Shown here one piece after another: positions 52,040 through 61,697 of a stretch of DNA of 64,000 nt. The notes below the pieces were generated by a model. That model made no database searches. It was not told the DNA's origin and was given only the letters and a program-made list of their open reading frames with translations. Made by a program: the position numbers and the translations under genes. Origin of the DNA: Sphingobacterium tenebrionis (GTDB lineage: Bacteria; Bacteroidota; Bacteroidia; Sphingobacteriales; Sphingobacteriaceae); assembly GCF_037126265.1 (NCBI RefSeq), contig NZ_JAYLLN010000005.1, positions 90,413 through 154,412 on the forward strand, in the 5' to 3' direction. The stretch's first letter is position 1; every line of letters starts with the position of its first letter.

Positions 52040-54001
52040 ATGATCTTAAAGCATTTATACAGGGATTTGCTCCGACCATTAATCATGTGCTATATGTTAT
52101 TGGTGCTGATGCTAGGAATGAGCATGAAGGCAACAGCACAAGCAAGAATGGTAGATTCCTTAAAAAGGGAATTGGAAAAGAAGAATATTACAGTAGAAAA
52201 AACAGCTTGAATTGTACGATGCACTCCTCTACATCACCTGGGAACATGATGCTGCCTCAGGAATTGAATTTGGAAAAAAAGGTATAGCACTTGCGAAAAA
52301 ACAGGATCACAAGAAGTGGCTTTCCATTCTTTATAGCCATACGGCGATGTCCTATTTCTACCTAACCCAGTATGATTCGGCCCACTATTACCAAGATCTC
52401 GCCTTTGATCCGGCAAATGAGTTGCCCAGCCTCACGCCATTGGCAAATGCACACATGAACAAGGGAACTATTTATAAAATGCAGGACATGCATGCTGAAG
52501 CGCTCAAAGAATACCTGAAGGCTTTACAATTATTTGAAAAAGAAGGTCACGACGTAGGTAGAGGTATGGTGCTGGGAAACATCTCGCATGTCTATTTACA
52601 ATTGAGGAATTTTGAAAAGGCCGAAAATACCTCAAAGAGTCCGAAGCCATAGCCATTAAAAGCAATGATAAGGAAGCGCTTGGTTCTGTAGCTATTGCCT
52701 TGACGAACATCTATCAGGAGACTGATATGCCTAAAGCGATAGCATATGCCAGTCGTGCAGCAGATATTTATCATCAATTGGGAAATAAATATAGTGAAGC
52801 AGTTGCCCTCTACATTTTGGGACGCTGCTATCAGGAATCTGGTAATTACCAGCAGGCCGCCTATTATACAGAGCAGGGCCTTGTTTTGGCCAAAGAGGTT
52901 AATTACCCCAATCTCCTCGCCCAACTCTATGTAAATTTATCCAATGTCCGGTATCATCAAAAAAAGTATCAAGAAAGCGAAACGCTTGCCCTAGCGGCAA
53001 AATCAAAAGACTCTACTAATCTGGAGATTAAACACAATGCACTGTTGAACCAAGTCCGAAACAACATGTATTTGGGCAATTTTGAACAGTCAGCAAAATA
53101 CTTGGATGAATATACCGCCTCCATACAGCAATTAGCGACTGATGAATATCAAGGATCAATCTCCAACCTGGAAGCCAAATATGAAACAGAAAAAAAAGAA
53201 TTACAGATAAACGCATTGGAAAAACAACGACAACTTTATATCTGGCTAGGTGTGGCCATAGCTGGCGGTCTTTTAGTGGCCTTGGCATTTGCCTATATTC
53301 GCTATCGATTGGCTGTAAGTAAACGTAAATTGGCCGAAGAAGAAAGTCACAGACTCGAACAGGAGAAGCAATTGGTGGCTGTACAAGCCACCCTAGATGG
53401 CGAAGCCGCAGAAAGATCTCGCCTGGCAAAGGATTTACATGATGGCCTAGGGGGAATACTCTCCGCGGTAAAGATGAATCTTCCACAGATGAACGGCGAT
53501 GCGATATTGGAGGCAATGGATGTTACTCGATTGCAGACCGCTTTAGGGATGTTGGACGACTCCATTCAAGAACTTCGTAGGGTAGCTCATCACATGATGC
53601 CCGAATCCTTATTACGTTATGGACTAAAAGTATCTCTATCTGATTTTTGTGCTGCCATACCGATCGCAGATTTCCATTATTTCGGCGATGAAGCTTGATT
53701 GCCCAGTAAAATGGAAATCATGGTTTATCGGTGTATCCATGAACTCGTCAACAATGCGCTAAAACATGCTGTAGCTTCGCATATCAATGTGCAATTGGTA
53801 CAGGAGTCCAACCGGATATCCTTTACCGTTCATGACGATGGAAAAGGCTTTGATCAACAACAAGTAGCAGAAGGGATGGGTTTGCGGAATATTCGACAAC
53901 GGGTGGAAGCCTTTCAAGGAAAATTGCATATTTATTCTTCTGTGGAAGGAACAGAGGTTCATGTTGAACTGGAACTGCAAAATAATGTAGATCATGATTA
54001 A
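52040..54001 (+). pseudogene. TPR-containing sensor histidine kinase, inactivated
   Basis: Joined, the reading frame gives about 653 residues: signal peptide (MILKHLYRDLL... to ATAQA), TPR repeats, one membrane segment (LYIWLGVAIAGGLLVALAFAYI), HisKA_3 dimerisation region with the phospho-His in ERSRLAKDLHDGLGGIL, and a HATPase with IHELVNNALKHA, DDGKGF and GMGLRNIRQRV. Three lesions break it: an extra A in the six-A run at 52197-52202, a lost base in the AAAA run at 52624-52627, and an in-frame TGA at 53696-53698 (FGDEA-stop-LPSKMEI, likely Arg CGA to TGA). Frames 2, 0 and 2 are used in turn. It overlaps the intact response regulator by 8 nt. Confidence 0.85.
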
Positions 54002-54605
54002 AGTAGCTATAGTAGATGACCATAAGATCCTAACTGAGGGACTTAGTGCCATAATTGAAGAATCTGGACTGGCAAGTGTCGTCTTCATAGCGCACAATGC
54101 TGCTGCATGCAGGGATTCCATCGGTCATTGGAAACCGGATGTGCTCTTGCTTGATGTCGGACTTCCAGATTTGAATGGTGTTGATTTCTGTAAAGAACTT
54201 AAGCAGCGATATCCTGACCTTCAAATCATGGCCCTTACCACCCATAATGAATATAGCGTGGTCAGACAAATGCTAGAAAACGGTGCCTCTGGATACCTGG
54301 TCAAAAATGCGATGACTGAAGAGGTATTAACCGGCATTCAAGAAGTGGCCAAAGGACAAGTTTTTCTATGCCATGAAGTGGATGTGTTGATGAAAAAACC
54401 AAAGGAAACCCAACAATGGTTGAGCCAACGCGAACGTGAAATGTTGAAACTGATTGCCGAAGGATTGACAAACAGCGAAATAGCTGACCGAATTTTCTTA
54501 AGTCCCGAAACTATTAAAAGCTACCGAAAAAATCTGCTGTTGAAGTTGGACGCGAAGAACACGGCGGTACTCGTGCGGGTCGCCTTAGAAAAGAAATTGA
54601 TCTGA
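53994..54605 (+). CDS. NarL/LuxR-family response regulator
   Basis: A 203-residue protein with a receiver domain (1-120: IVDDHKILTEGL, acceptor Asp in LLLDVGLPDLNG, Lys in GYLVKNAMT) and a LuxR-type DNA-binding domain (about 140-203: LSQREREMLKLIAEGLTNSEIADRIFLSPETIKSYRKNLL). It partners the upstream HisKA_3 kinase, whose gene is damaged. Targets may include the divergent lipoprotein/barrel operon; this is inferred from position only. Confidence 0.93.
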   Translation: MIKVAIVDDHKILTEGLSAIIEESGLASVVFIAHNAAACRDSIGHWKPDVLLLDVGLPDLNGVDFCKELKQRYPDLQIMALTTHNEYSVVRQMLENGASGYLVKNAMTEEVLTGIQEVAKGQVFLCHEVDVLMKKPKETQQWLSQREREMLKLIAEGLTNSEIADRIFLSPETIKSYRKNLLLKLDAKNTAVLVRVALEKKLI

Positions 54606-54836
54606 AAAGATGGGAAATCAGTAACCTAACTATCCCCATCCTTAGTATTTAGCACCCTTTCAAATTCGAATTTCCGTCGGAAGCAGAAGGGAATTTACTT
54701 AAACTAAATAAGATTACCATTCGCATATCGCTTGACATAGAATTCAATATGTTTAGAGATAAAACCCTTTGTATTTTCGCCAAACTGTCCTATTATTTAT
54801 GCCTTGGCTATTTCAAACATGACTTTCCGTTGAAAT

Positions 54837-54975
54837 GTTAGCTTCGGAGTAAAAGCATACTGAAAGTAACATAAAAGTATGTAAAATGTATGCTTTACAT
54901 ACTATTCCATTACTTTAGCCTTGCTTTAAACATGCTTAAACCACGATTCTGACCCAACATCAAACATATTTTGAA
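54837..54975. repeat. 139-bp dispersed repeat, copy B
   Basis: It aligns end to end with 20644-20782 (about 80 % by eye), with the same AGTATGTAAA/TTTACATACT hairpin. Unlike copy A, which lies between convergent genes, it is upstream of a susC gene. Confidence 0.8.
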
Positions 54976-55017
54976 GGCTTATCCTAAAAACCACTTGGAG
55001 AAAATGGATAATAAATG

Positions 55018-55050
55018 TTAATCAAAATAACCAACTCATATTTTGATTAA
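55018..55050. promoter_or_regulatory. 12-bp perfect inverted repeat upstream of susC
   Basis: TTAATCAAAATA (55018-55029) and TATTTTGATTAA (55039-55050) are exact complements with a 9-nt gap, 315 bp before the susC ATG. It could be an operator for a dimeric regulator or a hairpin; no assignment is possible. Confidence 0.4.
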
Positions 55051-55364
55051 AACTTTCTATAAGGTTAACAACGTTTCAAAAGTTAAACGGTTTTAGCAAG
55101 CTTTATTCTAATGCAATGTTACAATAAACAAAAGTTTAATAAAATCTTAATAGAATTTGTAGTTGTTTGTTGATATATTTTCATGTTGCCCAACATTTAT
55201 AATCCCATTATAAACATATATTGTTCTTAATAGATTTTTTTGAATAATGTCAGTTCACTTCAATAAAATCTTTTTATATATTGGACCTCATAAATTACTT
55301 GAGTACCATTAATCTTTTAGATTCTTTAACTCACAATTATTTAACGTCCTAAATTATTTTATCT

Positions 55365-58300
55365 ATGGGGTATCTTTATTCTCCAATTTTTGAGAGGAAC
55401 TCTCAATTATCTTGGTGGAGACAAAACAGGCTCAATCAAACATGGAAAAATTTAGTTGTTCTAGCTGTTGCGGGAACAATCTCGTTTTCTAGTTTGGCTG
55501 CTGACCCAATGTCATCAAAATTGAACGCAGGTGCTAAAATCTCGGCATCAACACTTCAAAACACTATTTCAGGTACAGTTGTGGATGCTGGCACCAATCA
55601 ACCGATTGCTGGTGCTACCGTTACGGTAAAAGGGAAGTCTACGGCAGCTAGTACTAATGACCAAGGTAGGTTTACCATTCAAGCGGCTGGTAACGAGACT
55701 TTGATCGTCCGTTTCTTAGGTTACAATGAACAGGAAGTAGCGGTTAACAACCGTTCTACTTTTACCGTTCGTTTATCATCTTCAGAAAAACAGATCGAAG
55801 AGGTAACCGTAGTTGCAACGGGTTACCAAACACTTGACCGTAAATTCTTTACTGGAGCATCTACAAAAGTAAGTGCAAAAGATGCAGAACGTGCCGGTGT
55901 ACCGGATATTTCACGTATGCTAGAGGGCCAAGTAGCAGGTGTATCCGTGCAGAACGTGTCCGGAACATTCGGTGCTGCACCGAAAATCCGTGTTCGTGGT
56001 GCAACCTCCCTATCAGGAGATAACAAACCTTTATGGGTTATCGATGGTATCATCTTGGAAGACGTAGTAAATATTTCCAATGAGGCATTGTCAACCGGAG
56101 ACATGAGCACCTTGTTAGGTTCATCCGTTGCAGGTTTGAACCCGGATGACATCGAGAGTTTCAACGTGTTGAGAGATGCGGCTGCAACAGCGATGTATGG
56201 TGCAAGAGCGATGAACGGTGTAATCGTAGTAAATACGAAAAAAGGTAGAAAAGGAGATGGTAAGCCATTGGTAAGTTACACAGGTAACTTTACGACCTAC
56301 CAAAAACCTTCTTATGCCGATTTTGACATCATGTCTTCTTATGATCAGATGGCGGTAATGATCGAGTTGAAAAACAAAGGTTATTTCCAAATCCCTTCTG
56401 CTTCTCGTGGTGCTAACGGTGGAGTGTTCTACAAGATGTACAATATGTTGTACGATTATGATCCTAACACCGGAACATTCGCCTTGAAAAATGACGCACA
56501 GAGCCAGATCGACTTCCTTTCCCGCTATGCAAATGCAAATACAGATTGGTTCGATCTATTGTTCCAAAGTAAGATCATGCAAGAGCACTCCTTAAGTGTT
56601 TCTTCCGGAACGGAAAAATCACAGAACTATAGTTCGGTTTCCTTCTTGAACGACCCAGGTATGACGATCGGTAATAATGTTAAACGTTTCACGGGTAACT
56701 TTAGATCCAATTATAAATTCAGCGACAAATTGACTGGGGAATTGATCGGTAATGGTTCTATCCGTGACCAATCAGCACCGGGTTCTCAGAACGTGCAATC
56801 CGATCCAGTTTATGGTTCATACTACAGAGGTTATGACATCAACCCGTATAACTATGCGTTGAGTACTAGCCGTTTGATCACCCCATTTGATGAAAATGGC
56901 CGTCGTGAGTATTTCGTGCGTGATTATGCTCCTTTCAACATTTTAACGGAAATGGAGAACAATTATGCTAAACTTTCTATGATCGACTTTAAGGTCCAAG
57001 GTGGTTTGAAATATGAATTTATCAAAGATTTAACGTATTCGATCAATGGCGCCTTCCGTTATACTAAATCAGAAAGCGAACTATTCTTAAAAGAAGGTTC
57101 AAATTACGTGCAATCTTTCAAGGCCATGGATGATGCAACCATCGTAGGATCTAACGGAAGGTTGTATAAAGATCCTGATTTTCCTAATAATCCAGCAGTA
57201 TCTGTTTTGCCAGATGGAGGATTTTACAATATTACAGGCGATAATATGAAGTTCTACTACTTCCGTCAGGATTTGGAGTATGATAAAGAATTCAATGAGG
57301 ACCATAGCTTGAACGTGTTTGCTTCCATGGAGATGAAAACTACGGACAGACAAGCTAAGTTCTTCGACGGGGTAGGTTATCAATACGAAAATGGTGGATT
57401 GGTATCTCCTTACTATAAATATTTCAAAGAAGCCAGAGAAGAGGGTAAACCTTACTTCGGTATGGGATATAATGCAGACCGTTGGGTTGGTTATTCCATG
57501 AGAGCAGCTTATTCCTACAAAGAAAAGTACCGTTTCAATGCGACAGGTCGTTATGATGGATCCAACAAAATGGGTAAATCAAGAACAGCACGTTGGTTGC
57601 CAACATGGAACATTTCCGGAGCATGGGATATCGATCAAGAGACTTTTTGGCCAACAAACGATTATTTAAGTGCTTTCTCGGTTAGAGCTACTTACGGTTT
57701 GGTAGCATCAATGGGTAATGCGACTAACTCCTCAGCTGTATTCTATAATCAGATTGCGAGAAGAAGAGAAATTGTAGACCAAGAAGTATTGACTTATATC
57801 TCCAGTTTGGAAAACTCTGAATTGACCTGGGAAAAAATGAAAGAATTCAACTTAGGTTTTGATTTGGGTTTACTTTCCAATAAGATTGACTTAAATGTGG
57901 ATCTATATCAAAGAAAGAATTACGATTTATTAGGTTCTGTTCAAACATCAGGAATTGATGGTCAATTTACCAAGATCGCAAACTACGCGGATATGGAATC
58001 AAAAGGTATCGAATTGACTATTGCAGGTAATCCTATCAGCAACGAAAACTTCAGATGGAGAACACGTTTTAATTTCGGATACAACACGAACAAAATCACC
58101 AATTTAGATATCAATCCAAATATCTGGAGAGCCGTTTCCAATACAGGCGGTGCAGTTGAAGGATATTCTCAGCGTAGTTTATTCTCTATCCAATTTGATG
58201 GATTGAATCCTACTTACGGCTTCCCTACATTCATCGGTACTGATGGTCTAAAAACATCTTACATCAGTTTACAGAGCCAAACATTGGATTATTTAAAATA

Positions 58301-58853
58301 TGAAGGTCCGGTTGAACCTACGTTCACAGGAGGTTTCTACAACCAACTTAGTTATAAAGGCTTTAACCTAACTGGATTGTTCACATTCTCTGCTGGAAAT
58401 AAATTGAGATTGAGACCAACTATTTATGCTTCATATAACGATATGTCTGTCATGACAAAAGATATGTTGAATAGATGGATCATGCCGGGTGATGAAAACT
58501 TCACCAGTATTCCTGCGTTGTTAGACCCAATTTCTAACACCAATATCACGAACTCTACAGGAGGACAGGTTAGTGCACAATATCCATACAATGCGTACAA
58601 CTACAGTACAGAGCGTGTCGTGGATGGCGGTTACCTGAAGCTAAAACAAGTTACTTTAGGATACTCCATTCCTCAAAGATGGTTGAGTTCAACTAAACTA
58701 GCGAATGCAAGTTTGAATTTGGTAGGAAACAATTTATGGACCATCATTGCTGATGAGCGCTTAAGAGGCCAAGATCCAGAGTTCTATGCTTCTGGTGGTG
58801 TGGCATTGCCAACATTAAGACAATTCACATTATCATTAAAGGTTGGATTTTAA
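55365..58853 (+). CDS. SusC/RagA-family TonB-linked outer-membrane protein
   Basis: A complete 1162-residue SusC. The N-terminus is unusually long: about 28 polar residues (MGYLYSPIFERNSQLSWW...) precede the hydrophobic signal core (LVVLAVAGTISFSSLAA), an extended signal-peptide type. The carboxypeptidase-regulatory-like domain (about 67-150, ISGTVVDAGTNQPIAGATV), plug (about 165-280, LWVIDGIILEDV; MYGARAMNGVIVVNTKKG) and 22-strand barrel end in LRQFTLSLKVGF. It heads a locus with SusD, a zinc metallohydrolase lipoprotein and a DUF4302 protein. The substrate may be a peptide or protein, given the metallohydrolase, but that is inference. Confidence 0.95.
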   Translation: MGYLYSPIFERNSQLSWWRQNRLNQTWKNLVVLAVAGTISFSSLAADPMSSKLNAGAKISASTLQNTISGTVVDAGTNQPIAGATVTVKGKSTAASTNDQGRFTIQAAGNETLIVRFLGYNEQEVAVNNRSTFTVRLSSSEKQIEEVTVVATGYQTLDRKFFTGASTKVSAKDAERAGVPDISRMLEGQVAGVSVQNVSGTFGAAPKIRVRGATSLSGDNKPLWVIDGIILEDVVNISNEALSTGDMSTLLGSSVAGLNPDDIESFNVLRDAAATAMYGARAMNGVIVVNTKKGRKGDGKPLVSYTGNFTTYQKPSYADFDIMSSYDQMAVMIELKNKGYFQIPSASRGANGGVFYKMYNMLYDYDPNTGTFALKNDAQSQIDFLSRYANANTDWFDLLFQSKIMQEHSLSVSSGTEKSQNYSSVSFLNDPGMTIGNNVKRFTGNFRSNYKFSDKLTGELIGNGSIRDQSAPGSQNVQSDPVYGSYYRGYDINPYNYALSTSRLITPFDENGRREYFVRDYAPFNILTEMENNYAKLSMIDFKVQGGLKYEFIKDLTYSINGAFRYTKSESELFLKEGSNYVQSFKAMDDATIVGSNGRLYKDPDFPNNPAVSVLPDGGFYNITGDNMKFYYFRQDLEYDKEFNEDHSLNVFASMEMKTTDRQAKFFDGVGYQYENGGLVSPYYKYFKEAREEGKPYFGMGYNADRWVGYSMRAAYSYKEKYRFNATGRYDGSNKMGKSRTARWLPTWNISGAWDIDQETFWPTNDYLSAFSVRATYGLVASMGNATNSSAVFYNQIARRREIVDQEVLTYISSLENSELTWEKMKEFNLGFDLGLLSNKIDLNVDLYQRKNYDLLGSVQTSGIDGQFTKIANYADMESKGIELTIAGNPISNENFRWRTRFNFGYNTNKITNLDINPNIWRAVSNTGGAVEGYSQRSLFSIQFDGLNPTYGFPTFIGTDGLKTSYISLQSQTLDYLKYEGPVEPTFTGGFYNQLSYKGFNLTGLFTFSAGNKLRLRPTIYASYNDMSVMTKDMLNRWIMPGDENFTSIPALLDPISNTNITNSTGGQVSAQYPYNAYNYSTERVVDGGYLKLKQVTLGYSIPQRWLSSTKLANASLNLVGNNLWTIIADERLRGQDPEFYASGGVALPTLRQFTLSLKVGF

Positions 58854-58864
58854 TAGGGATTTTT

Positions 58865-60328
58865 ATGAAAGTATTAAATAAAATAAATGTTATATTATTA
58901 GCTGGACTAGCTTTAACGGCGAGTTCATGTAATAAATATTTGGATGTTGAACCGGATAACCGCACGACCATTAACAGTGTGGATAAAGTAGCACAATTGG
59001 TTGCAACGGCATATCCAGGTTATGACTATCTATCATTTGCAGAAGCAGCATCTGATAATGCAGAAGACAAAGGACCAGGAGTAGGATCGTCGGTGGATAC
59101 ACGCGATAGGCCTTATGTTTGGGAAGATCAGATCGGATCGGGCACAAACACGCCTACAAACTATTGGAATGGTTGTTATGAAGCAATTGCTGCGGCCAAC
59201 CAAGCTTTAGAATCCATCGAGGAAAATCAATTTGGTGACGAAGTTTTACAATACAAAGGTGAAGCCTTGATTGCAAGAGCTTATGCACATCATATGTTAG
59301 CTATTTTCTTTGCGAAATCCTATGAAATTGGCGGAACAAATGATTCCCCAGGTATTCCTTACGTAAAAGCTCCAGGAACCAAAGTTTTTGGGGATTTTAC
59401 CCGTGGCACCGTAAAATCCACCTATGAGAACATCGTTTCTGATCTGGAAGAAGGCTTAAAATATGTTTCAGACCAGAACTATCAAGTTCCAAAATATCAC
59501 TTTACCAAAGCTGCGGCACATGCATTTGCATCTAGGTTATACTTATTCTTAGGAGAATGGCAAAAAGCGGCCGATCATGCAAGTTTATCAACACCTTCAG
59601 GTGAATTCTCGGGTAATTTAAGACCGATAAACACCACATTTAAAAACATGACTTCAGGTGAATTCAACGCAGCCTTTACCAGATCCGATGTAAAATCGAC
59701 CTTGTTATTAACGAATGCTTATTCGACTTGGACATATGTTTCCTCTCCGAGATATGGTTATGGTGCCAAATTAGCACGTATGTTTACTGACCCACATGTA
59801 ACGGGAGGTGTATTGGATAATAAAGTACTTTCATACGGTGCTCCAAACTACACCACTTACAAATGGTTATATTATTTCTTCTATACAGGTCCTGGCATTG
59901 GTTATCCATACATTATGCAACCCTTATTAACCTTGGATGAAGCGATTATGAACCGTGCTGAAGCAAATGCTGAATTAGGTAAATATGATTTAGCCGTAGC
60001 GGACCTGAACACGTTCTATAGTACAAAAATCAGGAACTATACACCGAGCTTACATACCTTGACATTAGAAAAAATTCAGACTTTCTATGTGGAGACCGAT
60101 CCTAAAAAAGCTTTGGTTAAGGCAGTACTTAATGCTAAAAAGGCAGAGTTCTTAGAAGAAGGATTACGTTGGATCGATGTTACCAGAAGAAAATTACCGG
60201 TAATTCACAATGTGATCAGTCCTACAAAAGAAGAAACAGAGATTGAGTTGGGACCAGATGATCCTAGACGTGTTTTCCAAATTCCTGAAGAGGCTAAAAT
60301 CGCAGGAATTGAATTAAATCCTAGATAA
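58865..60328 (+). CDS. SusD/RagB-family lipoprotein
   Basis: A 487-residue lipoprotein (signal to ALTASSCNKYLDVEP). SusD hallmarks: NRTTINSVDKVAQLVATAYPGY, NYWNGCYEAIAAANQALE, YKGEALIARAYAHHMLAIFFA, MNRAEANAELGKYDLAVADLN and the C-terminal AKKAEFLEEGLRWIDVTRRKLPV. It binds the ligand above the SusC channel. It starts 11 nt after susC. Confidence 0.95.
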   Translation: MKVLNKINVILLAGLALTASSCNKYLDVEPDNRTTINSVDKVAQLVATAYPGYDYLSFAEAASDNAEDKGPGVGSSVDTRDRPYVWEDQIGSGTNTPTNYWNGCYEAIAAANQALESIEENQFGDEVLQYKGEALIARAYAHHMLAIFFAKSYEIGGTNDSPGIPYVKAPGTKVFGDFTRGTVKSTYENIVSDLEEGLKYVSDQNYQVPKYHFTKAAAHAFASRLYLFLGEWQKAADHASLSTPSGEFSGNLRPINTTFKNMTSGEFNAAFTRSDVKSTLLLTNAYSTWTYVSSPRYGYGAKLARMFTDPHVTGGVLDNKVLSYGAPNYTTYKWLYYFFYTGPGIGYPYIMQPLLTLDEAIMNRAEANAELGKYDLAVADLNTFYSTKIRNYTPSLHTLTLEKIQTFYVETDPKKALVKAVLNAKKAEFLEEGLRWIDVTRRKLPVIHNVISPTKEETEIELGPDDPRRVFQIPEEAKIAGIELNPR

Positions 60329-60335
60329 TACCATT

Positions 60336-61697
60336 ATGAAAATAGTAAATAAAATTTTAATCGCATTATCAGTAGTATGTGTGTTAGGATCTTGTGCTAA
60401 AGAGGAAGTAAAGAATGTTGATTTCTCTCAGTATAACGATGATGATCCACAGACAAAAACTGAATTGGATAATTGGTTGAAAACAACCTTTTTGGATGAG
60501 TATAACATTGATGTGGTTTACCGTTATAATCGTTATTACCATGATGTAGACCGCAACGTAACTCCTCCACGTTTGGACGCAGTTAAACCGACCATGGAAT
60601 CCGTATTGAATGGTTATTTATTGCCATATAGAAAAGTGGGTGGCGTTGATTTCATCAAAAAAATGTCGCCTAAGGAATGGATTCTTTTCGGATCAAATTC
60701 CTATGCATCTGACGGCTCAGTATATGCTGGGACGGCATCAGCTGGCCGCAGGGTGAACTTATATGGCATCAACAATTACAGTGCCTATGGTGCATTATTG
60801 GTTATCCACCACGAATTTGTCCACATTTTGAATCAATTGGTAAATATTCCAACAGATTTTGAATCGATATCTAAAGCAGACTATAAAGCGACTTGGTCAA
60901 CAACTCCGGCTGATACGGCAAGAAAATATGGCTTCGTGACTTCGTATGCAAGTGGATCTTACACCGAGGATTATGCAGAAACTGCTGCACATTTATTGGT
61001 AAAAGGTCAAGCTTGGTACGATCGTTATGCAAACAGTTCTTCAGATGCAGGTAAAAGCAAATTGAAGCAAAAGGAAGCCAATGTGGCGAACTATTATACT
61101 TCAAACTTGAAAGTAAATTTTAGAGAGCTTCAAAAAGAAATTCAGAATTACTTGAAGAGCACTGTATATCCAAATGATCTTAAATTCCCTCAATACTTAG
61201 CAAGTACCTATAAAACGGTGACCATCAATCCTGGGAATGCTATTTATTCTAAATATGGTAAGCCCGCTGAGTTTCAAGCGGCCTATGATAAAATGAAAGC
61301 GGCGGTCCTAGCTTATAGTTCTACAGCAAAATATAATTTGGACTATGTTCAAGTTCGTTTTGAAGCAGATAATAAGGCTACAATCAGATGTGCTTTTACA
61401 GCAGCAGCAGGTGGAACACAATATTTGGCTGACTATTCATTTACATATGCCTATAATACTACTTCTGGTGACCTGACCTTTACGAAGGTTGAACAAGCAG
61501 GTACAACTGGGAATTATGCTAATGCCGCTTTATTTTCTGCCGGTTTTGCAAACAGCCTTCAGCCATATTTTACTGGAAAAACCTATACAGCAGATTGGTT
61601 GAAAGCAGATGTAGAGGGTGCAGATTATAATTCTTTGGCAGGTTTTTATGAGAAGAACAATACTACAAATTATTGGTATGGCGTATTAGGACTATAA
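60336..61697 (+). CDS. Substrate-import-associated zinc metallohydrolase lipoprotein
   Basis: A 453-residue lipoprotein with Cys20 after VLGSC. The zinc motif HHEFVHILNQ contains HExxH at residues 159-163, and the downstream EDYAETAAHLL supplies a probable third ligand (Glu). The first half also has FGSNSYASDGSV, typical of a group of metallohydrolase lipoproteins found beside SusC/SusD pairs in Bacteroidota (TIGR04549-type). It probably cleaves peptide or similar bonds of the imported substrate at the surface. Starts 7 nt after susD; a DUF4302 gene follows. Confidence 0.86.
   Translation: MKIVNKILIALSVVCVLGSCAKEEVKNVDFSQYNDDDPQTKTELDNWLKTTFLDEYNIDVVYRYNRYYHDVDRNVTPPRLDAVKPTMESVLNGYLLPYRKVGGVDFIKKMSPKEWILFGSNSYASDGSVYAGTASAGRRVNLYGINNYSAYGALLVIHHEFVHILNQLVNIPTDFESISKADYKATWSTTPADTARKYGFVTSYASGSYTEDYAETAAHLLVKGQAWYDRYANSSSDAGKSKLKQKEANVANYYTSNLKVNFRELQKEIQNYLKSTVYPNDLKFPQYLASTYKTVTINPGNAIYSKYGKPAEFQAAYDKMKAAVLAYSSTAKYNLDYVQVRFEADNKATIRCAFTAAAGGTQYLADYSFTYAYNTTSGDLTFTKVEQAGTTGNYANAALFSAGFANSLQPYFTGKTYTADWLKADVEGADYNSLAGFYEKNNTTNYWYGVLGL

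Larger units (their letters stand above)
54606..55364. other. Long intergenic region upstream of the third susC
   Basis: It contains the 139-bp repeat copy B (54837-54975), a 12-bp inverted repeat at 55018-55050 and an AT-rich susC leader. I found no TAnnTTTG promoter box near the susC start, and no coding frame. Confidence 0.6.

Noticed and set aside
52030..52287. Small 85-codon open frame at the start of the kinase gene
   Set aside because: It overlaps the correct frame that begins at 52040 with a clear signal peptide; its product has no plausible features, so it is a by-product of the frameshift region.
55200..55364. Promoter directly before the third susC
   Set aside because: I found no TAnnTTTG match near the start; marking one would have required a poor variant.
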